From Trichobilharzia regenti (lineage: Eukaryota; Platyhelminthes; Trematoda; Strigeidida; Schistosomatidae): a stretch of 64,000 bases of DNA. The translations under genes and the position numbers were made by a program. This document shows, one piece after another, positions 11,701 to 22,906 of this stretch (positions within the stretch are counted from its first letter, which is position 1; each line of letters starts with the position of its first letter). The stretch is from positions 15,483,452 through 15,547,451 of the forward strand of contig OX235267.1 in assembly GCA_944472135.2 (NCBI GenBank). The letters run 5' to 3'. A model generated the notes under the pieces. That model searched no databases and was not told where the DNA came from. It was given only the letters and a program-made list of their open reading frames with translations.

Positions 11701-12217
11701 TAGCCACCATCCACCAATTGTATACTAATTAAATACCCAGACATCGTCGAAGCATCTGCACAAGAAGCCGACATGTCAACCTGAGACCGAGCACTTCGGT
11801 CCAATCAGTCGACGGGAAAATCAAAAATTCAATTCAACTTAACATGACATTATCTAGTTTTCGCATCCACGATCAAATTTCTTTCCTATCATAAAACTAC
11901 TATAAGACTTCTGAAAAAATGGAATAAATATACCACTGATCTCAACATAATACATCAATAAACTTAAGCCAAGGGTGCTGTTCACAACAAAGTTATATAG
12001 GAGAATTGACTTCAAGCTTTATTCTTCCCATATATCTGTATTATATTCATCTAATGTCTGGGTTTATTTGTTAATGCGAAGACAATATTTCTATATCTCC
12101 TTATGTGCTACACGAACAGACTTTATAGCAGACTGTTCCGACTGGCTCTAATGTCAGAAAGAATAACCAAACTGCAAATTCATCATATATCAAATTATGT
12201 GTAATTTATATAATAAC

Positions 12218-12369
12218 TTATCCATGCCTCTGTGTTTACAGTTATATGAACTGATCAGTTCATATAACTGTAAACACTGTGCGATTTATCAAAATAAAAT
12301 CTCATCTATAATGGAATTATACTCTACCACACTGCCCAAGTTTTATACTTATATCAATTATCCATGCCT
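12218..12369 (+). mobile_element. Short Penelope-terminal insertion with snap-back end and 12-bp TSD
   Basis: The insert (12230-12357) is bounded by TTATCCATGCCT at 12218-12229 and 12358-12369. Its left end is a 46-bp perfect palindrome (12232-12277). The rest is the Penelope-type terminal sequence (ATAATGGAATTATACTCTACC and CCCAAGTTTTATACTTATATC) seen at 38980, 53990 and 55720. Confidence 0.7.
12232..12277. repeat. 46-bp perfect palindrome
   Basis: The halves 12232-12254 and 12255-12277 are exact reverse complements with no spacer (centre TGATCA). It can form a 23-bp hairpin. It sits at the 5' end of the small Penelope-type insert, where a self-primed reverse transcript would leave such a structure. 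Confidence 0.95.
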
Positions 12370-12647
12370 GTGCAATTGGTATGTTCCTGCATGAACAGGA
12401 AGAAATATATTATTAACTGTTCGCTATTCAAGAAATATGAGTCGCTAGCATTGTACAAACGAACCAGATGACACTTCACTATTTTGTAGTTACACGGCGA
12501 AATAATGAACTCATCACATAACGCCACGGTTGCATCTTGCGAACTGCTCACAACACTACAGCTACCACACTAAAGGAGTTAATTATTTATTAACAACTAC
12601 TAAGACAGACTTAATTTTGTGGAAGAAAATAATGTGCAGCCACTTAC

Positions 12648-12724
12648 CTTAATGAGAAAGTCTTTTGAAGCTGAGTCTAATTTACCATTTGGCGCAAGTG
12701 TTTTAGGTAGGTGCTCCAAAGTCA
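12648..12724 (-). CDS. SUN-domain gene exon (second seen)
   Basis: On the - strand CACTTCAG precedes 12724 and AAG|GTAAGT follows 12648. The 77 bases complete one split codon and encode TLEHLPKTLAPNGKLDSASKDFLIK; the motif TLEHIPKxLAPxGNIxSAPKDF is diagnostic of SUN domains, where it forms part of the trimeric KASH-binding fold. It ends in phase 0, matching the exon at 8297-8389. An exon between this and 14441-14671 must exist, because donor and acceptor phases are 2 and 1, but I could not identify it. Confidence 0.85.
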
Positions 12725-13315
12725 CTGAAGTGATATCATTTACAAAAGACAGATAAATTATAGCCTAATCTTCACTTCTGTGAAATGCCCAACAGTCACC
12801 AGGATTATTTCCTGGCTGTAAGATTGTTCTATAGACAAAAATAATCATATTTCAGTCGATGACAATTTCATTCAGCACAGGGATAGAACCAATTACAGGC
12901 GTGAACAAAATGAGCATGGAAAAAAGTTGAAATCAAAATTTTTCCACTTGAAATGTTAGTTAGGAGGTGTGAATATAGATTACAAGGGGCATAGAAACAA
13001 AAAATTACACAGGATTAGAATATAATCGTAAAATGGTAGTTCTAAACGGACTACAAGTGTGATCAGGAGGAGCATGGAAACAAAATTTAAATAACTAGTT
13101 TTATAACTGAAAAAAATTAGCTGGATCTAATGAAGACTGAGGGACTAAGGATCAGACACACAGCGAACGAAAAAACGCTCAAAAGGAAAGGCGAGAACGA
13201 AAAAAGACGAAGAAGAGAAAAAAGGAAGCAAAGGGAACATACCAAACTAGGACCATGGTAGTTGTAGAGGTCGGGCTAATTTCTTTTGAACACACAGCTC
13301 CAGCTTCTCGAAGCA

Positions 13316-13660
13316 TCATATTGCGAGGGCTTCCGCAGTACAAAGAAGTCGGAAACATATTGCTCTTGGTAGGTTTCTGTTGACTTTGTAAATCACTTTG
13401 AAAGAATCAGATGAGATTTTGTGGGAGGTGCTGACCAAATGTTCAATAATGGCACTACTGATTGAACTGGTGCCTCCTCTTTCCAGACACGCTGGGTAGT
13501 GTTCTATAACACGTTTTGAAAGAACGCGCATACAACGACATATGTACCTACCTTCGAACGAGCAAGTGAACTGATATATGCACACTGAATTGGCCATATA
13601 GAGTTTGCCCTTCGTGTTGTTTCGAAGTAATGGACGGCTAAAGAATTTCACATATTTCAC
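13316..13660 (-). mobile_element. Penelope-like element fragment, GIY-YIG endonuclease end
   Basis: The 114-codon frame parallels the C-terminus of the better Penelope copy at 41450-42760: VCIYQFTCSFEGRYICRC aligns with the CIYQFTCSCGAKYIGR box, then KRVIEHYPACLERG and an LLCTAEALAI end. The second half of the GIY-YIG motif is mutated (YIG to YIC). The RT domain is absent. It lies in a SUN gene intron. Confidence 0.8.
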
Positions 13661-14440
13661 AAAAACATTTACTTTGCGAAGTACTTCTAATGTTTTTCGT
13701 TGCGAAAACCACTAACTAAGCTAAATAAAGCGCTCCCCTACTGAATAGGGATCTCCATCACATTCAACCGTACTGCTAAATTTCAAAAGTATTTAATGTA
13801 TTATGTGTTGGTAGTCTGACAGAAATAAACATTAATGTCCAAATGCGATTAGTATTCAGGAGTAGTTCGAAGCATATGAACCCAAAACAAAAGCATTGTA
13901 TGCCGAAAATCTTACAATTAGTGTCGCATCAATCAAAGCACAGCTATTTAACGTTTCAGCCTTAGAGGTAGGCACTAATCCTCGTTCAATACACCTACCT
14001 TCTCGCCATCTGCAAAATTATCGAAACAAATAGAGTTTCGACTACCCCGAATGGTTTCTTTTTTAAAGTAAGTGTAGACGCCTGCTAATTTTGTGATAGT
14101 ATTTTGTAAATCGGTGGTGCAAATCCAACTGGTTAGGTCAGATTTCGGGAGCTTGTTTGTCATTGTGGTAGATCATATACGTTGTCACTTGACGTTCTTC
14201 GATCAACAGAGTTTTCATGGCCAGCACTGAACAAAATCACCGGACGCTACATTCTTGGTCCCCAGGTGAAGCAATAATTCCTCCGCATTTCATAACAACC
14301 TGCCTATTCCTTAGATTTGTCAGGTGTTTACATAAGGTAGTGTTAAAGAAACAGTCATCGCGTAAATCACTTTGCAGAATTTTCTTTTGAAACCTGCAGC
14401 CCACAGTCGTAAACAAACCAGATGGCGAAAACTAACTTAC

Positions 14441-14671
14441 CTAGGAGACTTGCCTAAATAAAGCAAAGGTATCCCGAATATACTAAGCAGGGATGCACGT
14501 TCGGCATAAGTCTTCGTGTTTCGACTCGTAAAAGGGAACCTCCAGCAGATTCCAACGCGTAATCTACAAGACCAGTTCGGTCTGTGGCGAATCTAACAAA
14601 CGCTTCTTCCTTTATTTGTTCCAAGTTCACTCCATTGACAACAGAATCCTCCAGACACTTGCTCCCATGAT
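14441..14671 (-). pseudogene. SUN-domain gene exon (first seen) with one-base frameshift
   Basis: A pyrimidine-rich TCTTTAG acceptor precedes 14671 and CCTAG|GTAAGT ends the exon. The reading frame gives an EEAFVRFATDRTGLVDYALESAGGS stretch, matching the start of SUN domains (ADRVGxxDFALESAGGS). At a CTTTT run near 14531-14535 the frame must shift by one base to continue as TKTYAERASLLSIFGIP and LGKSPR, again SUN-like. One T appears to be missing. This may be a pseudogene mutation or a homopolymer error. Exons further 5' (coiled coil, membrane segment) were not found; a repeat nest begins at 14933. Confidence 0.8.
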
Positions 14672-14932
14672 CTAAAGATAGAGAAAAAGGCACTAGTCTG
14701 TGAATGCTTAAATCAAAAATTTACCACCAGATTCATAAGAAATGGAGCTCATTGATTACACATAACGATCAACAGCAGAAAGATTTCAGTCGTGGAGTAC
14801 TGTACGGCAAGATATTACAACTAAAGGCACGAAAATCAAACCATAGTTAGGGCCAAGGAGTCATGTGCAGGTAGACAGGAAGCATCTCTAAAGAACTATG
14901 GCCAGTCTCGAGTTAAGCAAAAGTAATAAAGC

Positions 14933-15301
14933 TATCAATGTAATTACAGATTGAACGATCAATTCATGGTTGTTTGCTCTAACCCAACTTCCCCACATTT
15001 TTCGCGGAGTCATCAATCCACCAGTCATCGTCTCATCGGTCTCTGTTAGGAAAGAAGATTAAAACCCTGTCAGAAGTAATATCGTGATTTATTGTTGTAA
15101 TATTTGTCCTTAGACCTTACCCTGTAATACCAGTATTGCTGGTTATATGTTGGCGTTAGAATAAAGAATTCTTGAGTTGTCAAACAGTGTTTTGGTTTAT
15201 GCTTCGGTTAATACTAAGCGTTTCTAAAAATCTTCGAGGGACAGCGTGAGGCCCAGCGTAGCAAGAGCCGGACATTAAAGGTTTGTGAGGCTTGACTTAC
15301 A
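14933..15301 (+). mobile_element. LTR of the BEL/Pao-like family, solo
   Basis: A full-length copy by alignment with 3557-3913, with mutated ends (TATCAATG and CTTACA). No matching target-site duplication is visible, and no Gag follows. It abuts the CR1-like remnant at 15302. Confidence 0.75.
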
Positions 15302-16883
15302 ATCATCCAGGATGCGTCACCTAGGTGTAGAATGGGTAATTCACGAAGCAGTTGTAGGATTCGGAACCAGTAATGTTCGCAGACTATTTGTCATTGTATA
15401 CGGTCAGATATCTACATTCTTTAGTCTCATCCAAAAATCATTAACAAGCTAAATGGTGAGAGAATAAAGAAGACAAACGACAGAAGCAAGGGAGAAAGCA
15501 AATGGAATCCTCAAGGAGTGATTTATTAATTATTGTCCTCACAGTAATATTAACATCTATAATTGTATTTTGTTGTAACTTATGCGTTTAATGAACTCAT
15601 AATATACATGTCTGGTGAAAAAGGTGTAGGAGTCAGGCGGAGGAGTTCATTGTCATCTTACAGCAGTCTAATGACTGAGGAGACAGACACTGTAAGTGTG
15701 CTTGCATCACGCTCATCAGCTGGTAGTCTATTCCAAATGACTGAAAACTTATTTAAGAAATTGTCCCGCATGTAAGTCTGACAGTGCTCTGTAGCAACTA
15801 GGTTGTCATGATTTATAAGAATGTAGATAGATTTAGTTACTGGCTTGGAGGAGTGCAAGAGAATGTCAGTTGGCCCGTAGTAGAAAATAAGGTTTAGCCT
15901 GAGACGTCTTTACCAGGGTGGTTCTAATCTCACTCTGTCGCAACGCTCAGAGTATTCGAGACTAGATTCTAAGCCAGGATTTCTTGTTAGTTGCCGTTGC
16001 ACTCTCCCCCTAATTTAAGCTTGTCATTCCGCCAATATCCGCTAAGAATAAAAGGGCAGTATTCTAAGATAGGTCGGACACATACTTTACATAATAAAAC
16101 CCTAGTTTCACGACAAAAGGAAGTGAGAGTGATGCATCATAGGGGCCCACGTGCTTTACGTCCAGCATAATCAGTTTGTTCAGAAATCCTTGGATTTCTA
16201 TTTTAAAAATTTTTTGATTACAGCTTAATTCAACACGTTATTTTTGTAAAAGTGTGGGACTTCCAGCATGTGATATCGGCAGCCCATGTTTTACGGGCCA
16301 GCCATTGCGGTACGCCCTTGGAACGTTTTAGTTTGGTGTCTACTTTATTTCACTATTTTCTTAGGAGCAACAGTATCTAGACAAAGGGTAAGATGCCTAT
16401 AAAAATGGGACACTACAACCACTAGGGAGTCCGTGGTAAAGTATTCATCCCATTGACGGAGTCGAATAAGTTCTTGGACGAATCCTCCAGTCCGTATGTT
16501 TATAACTGCGGCGTATCATGCTCCGTGAATGTTGTTTATTTCGTGCATTTATTTGCGGGAAAGGCAGATAGCAGAGTGCTATTCGATGGTCAGTACTAGA
16601 AGATTTATTACGAACATAGTTGGAGAGTGGGATTGGGTCATAACACAACACGGGGTTCAACATGTTGTCACCACTGTTAGGTATCTTGACTTGTTGTTGC
16701 TATCCAGAACAATAGATGGTGGCACTTAACTCGTCAAAGCGTTGGGGGCCGGAAATACTTAACCACTTGACGTCTGTAAGGTTGAAGTTCCCCGCAATTA
16801 TTTTGTATTTAGCACTAAACGAGGAGGCGTGTGCCAACGATTTAGCTAATAACGCATCAGTTTCTTTGGTTGAGCGTGGCCCT
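15302..16883 (-). mobile_element. CR1-like element, 3' part of a copy split by the LTR nest
   Basis: Reading right to left, a frame begins at 16883 with PRSTKETDALLAKSLAHASS and continues through ISGPQRFDEL, SSTDHRIALCYLPFP and YKHTDW, the second half of a CR1-type endonuclease. The RT palm is mostly deleted; only a C-terminal SVIWNRLPADERDASTL piece remains at 15658-15858. A SINE tail fragment (about 16200-16320) sits in the gap. The first half of the endonuclease lies at 24359-25280, on the far side of the LTR elements. Confidence 0.75.
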
Positions 16884-17244
16884 TATCAATGTAGTTGAAG
16901 ATTGAACGATCAATTCATGGTTGCTTGCCCAAAACCAGCTTCCCCAATTTTCGTGGAGGCATCAATCAGCCAGTCGTCGTATCATCGGTCGCTGTTCAGA
17001 AAGAAGTCAGGAGAAAACTGTCAGAAGTAATATTGTGATTCATTATTGTAATATTTGTTCATAGACCTTAGTTGTAATATTGGTTATATGTTGGTGTTAA
17101 AATATATATAATTCTCGAGTCGCCAAACTGGGTTCTGGTTTTTTCGTCCATTTGTACTAAGCGTTTCTGAGAAGCTTCGAGGAACAGCGTGAGTCCCAGC
17201 GTAGCAAGAGCTGGGCATTAACGATTTACGAGACGAGGCTGACA
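16884..17244 (+). repeat. 5' LTR of the outer element
   Basis: 361 bp, aligned with the other LTR copies; the starting TG has become TA. It is followed by GTTTCTGACG, which also follows the inner element's 5' LTR and is the likely primer-binding region; I cannot assign the primer tRNA. Confidence 0.85.
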
Positions 17245-17447
17245 GTTTCTGACGGATTCGGATAGTTGGTGACAGTTTGGATAGTCACCGTTCATCTTTC
17301 CTGGTGCCGGTCATGTCTTCTTTGAACAAGCAATATCTGGAACATTTTCGGAATTGGGTCAAAATCGACAATGCCTGGGTCAAAGGAGGGACAGAGCGTC
17401 TTGGATTCTAACAGGAAAGTAAGTCATGGTGCCTTGTCTGTTACTTG

Positions 17448-17547
17448 AAAGATGAAATTAGATGCAATATTGTAGATATGTGCTGAAAATTCCACACTGT
17501 ACCACAAGTACTGTTTCTGGAATAAAGCGAAATTGTTATTGTTATTG
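17448..17547 (+). mobile_element. SINE tail fragment inserted in the outer gag
   Basis: About 100 bp with GATATGTGCTGAAAATTCCA and CACACTGTACC, matching the tail of the SINE at 56794-57000. The flanks GTTACTTG (17440-17447) and GTTATTG (17541-17547) look like a target-site duplication. It separates the gag start, which reaches a stop just before it, from the rest of gag. Confidence 0.7.
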
Positions 17548-19302
17548 TAACGATGTGTCTGATGTTAAGGATGACATGGTTGATGTTACTGTTTCGCCGT
17601 CCAGGGATAATAGGAACATCAAACTCCCTAAATTTGAACCACGGTGTTTCGATGGAAACCCAGCTGATTATTTACAATTTGTAAAGGAGTTTGAGATCAT
17701 GTTGAGTGGTTTTTTATTAAATGATGAATTGAAGTTAATGCATTTGATGAGATATTGCACTGGAGTTGCTTCAAGAGCTATAGAGTGCTGTAAGTTTATG
17801 AAGCCAAATAAGGGCTACTACGAGGCTATGAGCATATTACGTCAAAGGTTTGGAAGACCTTCGATGATTGCACGGAAATTATTCGAGGCTGTTAAGGGTA
17901 ATGGTAGTCAACTACAAGATGACTGCAAGGCACTCACTGAGTTTTTAGATAATTTGCTAATTTACAAGAATGGAATGATTTCGATGAATCGCGTGAGTGA
18001 CCTCAACTCGAGTTTTATACTAGAAGTAAAAGCTAGACGCCTACCTACTCGACTGCAAAGGAAGTGGGTGAAGATAAGCTCCCGTATGGAGGATGAGGGT
18101 ATTGAGCCAAAGTTTGATGACATCCTGAAACTGGTAAATAATAGTGTCAGTGAATCTATGAGCAAGTTTGCCAGTCTATTGCATCTCACCCCTAGAATAG
18201 AGCAGTCTGAGGGAAAAACGCAATCATTGATGACGAAAGGGCCTCAGAGAGGTGGATATCGAGAAGGCTCCATGATGTCTAGTAATGCATATAGACCTAG
18301 TGAGTGTAACAGGTTTCGTAGTACATCCTCAACAGATCAGTTACAAGATGCAAGACAAACACGGTTGTGTTTTGCACGTTTGCAAGAGGTGCATACAAAG
18401 GTGAACTGTGAACCAGTGAGCAAGTTCAGTGATAAGCTAAATGTAAACTCCAGGCCTGACTCCGAATTGTGTGACGATAACGGTGCGGTGAAGAAGTCTG
18501 TAGTTACAACTGGTAAGCCATTGTTGAATAGAGTGTCACAGAATAGAGTTATCGATTCAGAGTGCAGTTCTGACTCTACAAGTTTACACGGTATTACTAG
18601 TCAGAGTGAAGATATAAAACCTTTAAGGATTTGTGAGGAGGAACCGAAATTGTCTACTTCTGTTATTAAAGAGTTTGAAAATGATGAACTTGACGGTAAA
18701 TTGAATATTTCTGGTAATGATCATGATAGTTCAGATTTGTCTTTGGTTGATCATGATGAAATGGAGGGAATGCCTACTACCGCTAAGTTAAATAAAGGTT
18801 CTGTACAACTTGAACGTGAAGTAGAAATGAATGCAGAAGCAGTTGCAGAAAGCATGCGTACTTGTGAGACCGTGAGTGTAATTGATCAGCATGTAGCCCA
18901 CCTATCATCAGACGCTAGTGCTAAACCTGAGCTGATAGTAAAAGACAGCAGTGGTGGTGGTCTTGCAGGTAGACAAATTTCTGGAAGTCGAGCAACAACA
19001 GCTTCTGATCAACCGCTAAGTTCATCAACTGGTATCAATCAGTCGTCGTTGGTGTTGTCATCCACAATGAAACGGACGCCCATCAACTCAATTATCTTGT
19101 GCAGTGGCTATGATAGTATTGGTGCATTTGAAAAGACTAAAGATGTTGGTCAGTTTAATGAAGATAAGCCAGGTGTACACGAGAGAGTAATTGTTAAATT
19201 GACTTGCATGAATAAAGGTTTTTCTAGTTTCAAGTTACTAATTGAATGCTTTTATCTTTGGTGTAAATTACTCTGTGCCTACGCTTGGTTGACCAGATAC
19301 GT
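17548..19302 (+). pseudogene. BEL/Pao-type gag (DUF1759-like), outer element, broken
   Basis: After the SINE insertion the frame runs without stops to the inner LTR. The DUF1759-like core (IKLPKFEPRCFDGNPADYL, then LMRYCTGVASRAIECC and YYEAMSILRQRFGRPSMIA) lies in the first 200 residues. A long polar region and a hydrophobic stretch near the end (CFYLWCKLLCAYAWL) follow. No zinc knuckle, protease or RT follows. The natural start (near 17371) is cut off by the SINE, and the 3' end is lost where the inner element inserted. Confidence 0.85.
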
Positions 19303-19662
19303 TGTCAATCACGTCTCATAAACCGTTAATGCCCAGCTCTCGCTACGCTCGGGCCCACGCTGTTCTTCGAAGATTTCTCAGAAACGCTTAGTTATAACGG
19401 ACGAAAAAACCAAAACACCGATCTGCCGTTTGATATTTCTGTATTGTTACACCAACATATAAAAGGAATAAGCGAACTAAGGTCTGAAAACAAATATTAC
19501 AATAATAAATCATTGTATTACTTCTGACGATGTTTCACTCTTCTTTCTGAACAGCGACCGATGAGACGATGACTGTCGTATTGATGCCTCCGCGAAAATT
19601 GGGGAAGTTGATTTTGAGCAAACAACCAAGAATTGATCGTTCAATCTTCAACTCCATTGACA
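19303..19662 (-). repeat. 3' LTR of the inner element
   Basis: 360 bp with intact ends TGTCAATC and CATTGACA on the + strand. It is preceded (in element sense) by GCCGGGGAG, the same bases that precede the outer 3' LTR. Confidence 0.88.
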
Positions 19663-20227
19663 CTCCCCGGCAAAAAAGGGATCCAACCCTTTTTTCCTTC
19701 ACGACCAATGCACGTTGACTTGGATGCCATTGCGAGAACCTGGGTCACACGGACAGAGCTGAAATGGAAAACAAACAGAAAAGCCAACACACCACAAGCA
19801 TACCCACAGCACAATCTCACACATCAATGACGACCTGCGCCTCCAGACAGAGACCTCCTCTTGACATCTTGCAACACAATCGCCACTTGCTAGAATGACT
19901 CTTGCAGAATGCAAAGTGACCATGGCAGCACCTCACGATACTCTACGCACATCCTCTTATCTACTCATTACCAATTACCACTGAAATCGCTTGTCACTCA
20001 TTCTGCCTCAGTTCTAGTAGCGGTGACGCATGCGAGCCTCAGTCGTTTACACTCTTTCTCCCCGGCGTGTCGGACCGCAGCTAACAATTATCTCCGTGTG
20101 CATTTCATTCTCAGCAATAGCCTCCCCGGCGTATACGACCCATCTGCTGTCCTTAACATCAATCAATTCATTCACGGATGTAGAAGAGTGGACACAACTT
20201 CGAAAGTAATCACGACGAAAATTTTAA
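19663..20227 (-). other. 3' internal region of the inner element, non-coding
   Basis: Reverse complement of most of 23264-24006, so conserved between copies. Short frames are not shared with both frame and stops preserved, so I read it as untranslated. The repeated CCCCGGCGTG/CTCCCCGGC motifs at about 20060 and 20127 may be structural. Confidence 0.6.
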
Positions 20228-20811
20228 CAAAATTACGCAATAACAACAAGATACGAAAACAACGAGTAAACACAATGAATCCAAATAACACCAATTGATA
20301 TGACACACCACACGTATATACAAACAGTACACACAAACTCGCATTTCATGTCTTGATGGAATTCCTTTGAAGAATTGCAGGACTTACACCAGTACGCCTA
20401 CAACCCTTCACAGGTTGACGATTGTAAGTTGTGGAATGTCCGGACACAAACAAGATTAACCAACAATTACATCAATTGGAACTCACACAACTATTTAACA
20501 CAAACATATGTACAATCAACACATCAAATGTTGTGGATTCCGGCATGACAAACTACCCTTGAAGAACTGTAGGACTTACAGCAGTACGCCTACATTCCTT
20601 CTCAGGTTGATGATCCAAGTGGAAGTCGTCCGGACACAAACAGAATTACCAACAGCTAGATGACAGATGATATCAATTCAGTATATACAATATGAACATA
20701 TGTACAAAATCACACACCAAGCACATTGGACTGCTCATTGATGCGCTACCCTTTGAAGAATTGTAGGACTTACAGCAGTACGCCTACAACCCTTCTCAGG
20801 TTGACGCTCTA
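20228..20811 (-). repeat. Three tandem ~195-bp repeats in the inner LTR element
   Basis: Units end near 20420, 20617 and 20811. Each ends with the + strand block AGGACTTACAGCAGTACGCC followed by TACAACCCTTCTCAGG. Unit bodies have diverged more than this block. The outer element keeps only one such block, at 23266-23300. Confidence 0.85.
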
Positions 20812-22763
20812 GGTTGGAAAATCGTCGCAGAGTTCATTTGCTAACTTCCTTCTATGAGCTATATCCTCAAATCTGAACGGCAACACGCCCATGTCATTGT
20901 ATCGTAGAATATAGATGACCAACAAACACACGACATATCTCATCAACCAAGTATAGAAACAGAGTAATTTACACCAAAGATAATAACATTCAAATAGTAA
21001 CTTGAAACTAGAAATGCCTTTATTCGTGCAAGTCAATTTAACAATTACTCTCTCGTTTACACTTGGCTTATCCTCACTAAACTGACCATTGATATTCGTC
21101 CTTTCAAACGAACTGATACTAGCATAGTCATTGCACAAGATACTTGAGTTGATGGGTGTCTTTTTCATTGTGGATGACAGCACCAACGACGACTGATTGA
21201 TATCAGTTGATGAACTTAGCGGTGGATCAAAAGCTGTTGTTGCTCGACTTTCAGAAATTTGTCTACCTGCAAGACCACCACCACTGCTGTCTTTTACTAT
21301 CAGCTCAGGTTTAGCACTAGCATCTGATGATAGGTGGGCTACATGCTGATCAATTACACTGACGGTCTCACAAGTATGCATGCCTTCTGCAACTGCATCT
21401 GCATTTATTTCTACTTCACGTTCAAGTTGTACAGAACCTTTATTTAACTTAGCGGTAGTAGGCATTCCCTCATTTCATCATGATCAACCAAAGACAAATC
21501 TGCACTATCATGATCATTACCACAAATATTCAATTTACCGTCAAGTTCATCATTTTCAAACTCTTTAATAACAGAAGTAGACAATTTTGGTTCCTCCTCA
21601 CAAATCATTAAAGGTTTTATATCTTCACTCTGACTAGTAATACCTTGTAAACTTGTAGAGTCAGAACTGCACTCTGAAGCAGTAACTCTATTCTGTGACA
21701 CTCTATTCAACAATGGCTTACCAGTTGCAACTACAGACTTCTTCACCGCACCGTTATCGTCACACAATTCGGAGTCAGGCCTGGAGTTTACATTTAGCTT
21801 ATCACTGAACTTGCTCACTGGTTCACAGTTCACTTTTGTATGCACCTCTTGCAAACGTGTAAAACACAACCGTGTTTGTCTTGCATCTTGTAACTTATCT
21901 GTTGAGGATGTACTACGAAACCTGTTACACTCACTAGGTCTATATGCATTACTAGACATCATGGAGCCTTCTCGATATCCACCTCTCTGAGGCCCTTTCG
22001 TCATCAATGATTGCGTTTTTCCCTCAGACTGCTCTATTCTAGGGGTGAGATGCAATAGACTGGCAAACTTGCTCATAGATTGATTGACACTATTATTTAC
22101 CAGTTTCAGGATATCATCAAACTTTGGCTCGATACCCTCATCCTCCATACGGGAGCTTATCTTCACCCACTTCCTTTGCAGTCGAGTAGGTAGGCGTCTT
22201 GCTATTACTTCTAGTATAAAACTCGAGTTGAGGTCACTCATGCGATTCATCGAAATCATTCCATTCTTGTAAATTAGCAAATTATCTAAAAACTCAGTGA
22301 GTGCCTGGGAGTCATCCTGTAATTGACCACCATTACCCTTAACAGCCTCGAATAATTTCCCTGCAATCATCGAAGGTCTTCCAAACCTTTGACGTAATAT
22401 GCTCATAGCCTCGTAGTAGCCCTCTTTTGGCTTCATAAACTTACAGCACTGTATAGCTCTTGCAGCATCTCCAGTGCAATATCTCATCAAATACATTAAC
22501 TTCAATTCATCATTTAATAAAAAACCACTCAACATGATCTCAAACTCCTTTACAAATTGTAAATAATCAGCCGGGTTTCCATCAAAACACCGTGGTTCAA
22601 ATTTAGGGAGTTTGATGTTCCTATTATCCCTGAACGGCGAAACAGTAACATCAACCATGTCATGCTTAACATCAGACACATCGTTACAATTAACAGACAA
22701 GTCACCATGACTTACTTTCCTGTTTGCATCCAAGACACTCTGTCCCTTCTTTGACCCAGGCAT
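20809..22763 (-). pseudogene. Gag (DUF1759-like) of the inner element, one frameshift
   Basis: Starts at an ATG (22763, MPGSKKG). The DUF1759-like core spans residues about 50-200 with IKLPKFEPRCFDGNPADYL and YLMRYCTGDAARAIQCC. One base is missing near 21468, where the outer copy reads GAAATGGAGGGAATG. The frame then continues from 21465 to a stop at 20809. The C-terminal part has a strongly hydrophobic run (CYYLWCKLLCFYTWL, then VVCLLVIYIL). The length, about 650 residues without the break, is typical of a BEL Gag, but no protease or RT follows. Function would be particle assembly, possibly at a membrane given the hydrophobic segment. Confidence 0.85.
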
Positions 22764-22906
22764 TGTTGAACTTGACCCAATTCCAAAAAGTTCCAGATAT
22801 TGCTTGTTCAAAGAGGACTTGACCGGCACCAGGAAAAATGAACGGCGACTATCCAAACTTTCACCAACTGTTTGAATCCGCCAGATCTGTTTCTATCGTC
22901 AGAAAC

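Larger units (their letters stand above)
11328..11834. mobile_element. Hammerhead SINE (Sm-alpha-like), inverted pair with 15-bp TSD
   Basis: A - strand copy (11328-11540) is joined head to head with a + strand copy (11541-11834). Each has a tRNA-like head with box A (TGGTCTAGTGGATAAC) and box B (GGTTCGAGCCTC), followed by a hammerhead motif. The + copy also has the tail ending GACGGGAAAATC. The pair is flanked by identical 15-bp repeats, CAACTTAACATGACA, at 11313-11327 and 11835-11849. There is one duplication outside the pair and none between the copies, so the pair entered as a single unit. It lies in a SUN gene intron. Confidence 0.88.

Noticed and set aside
14160..14400. Missing SUN exon between 14441 and 12724
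   Set aside because: A stretch with PGD and CWP-like peptides appears in two different frames, but no acceptor and donor give the required phases.
17462..17547. Start of the gag protein at 17462
   Set aside because: These codons lie in a SINE fragment inserted in gag; the inner copy shows the true N-terminus.
19633..20298. Small proteins in the LTR-element 3' region
   Set aside because: The frames are not kept between 19663-20420 and its copy at 23264-24006, so the region is more likely untranslated.
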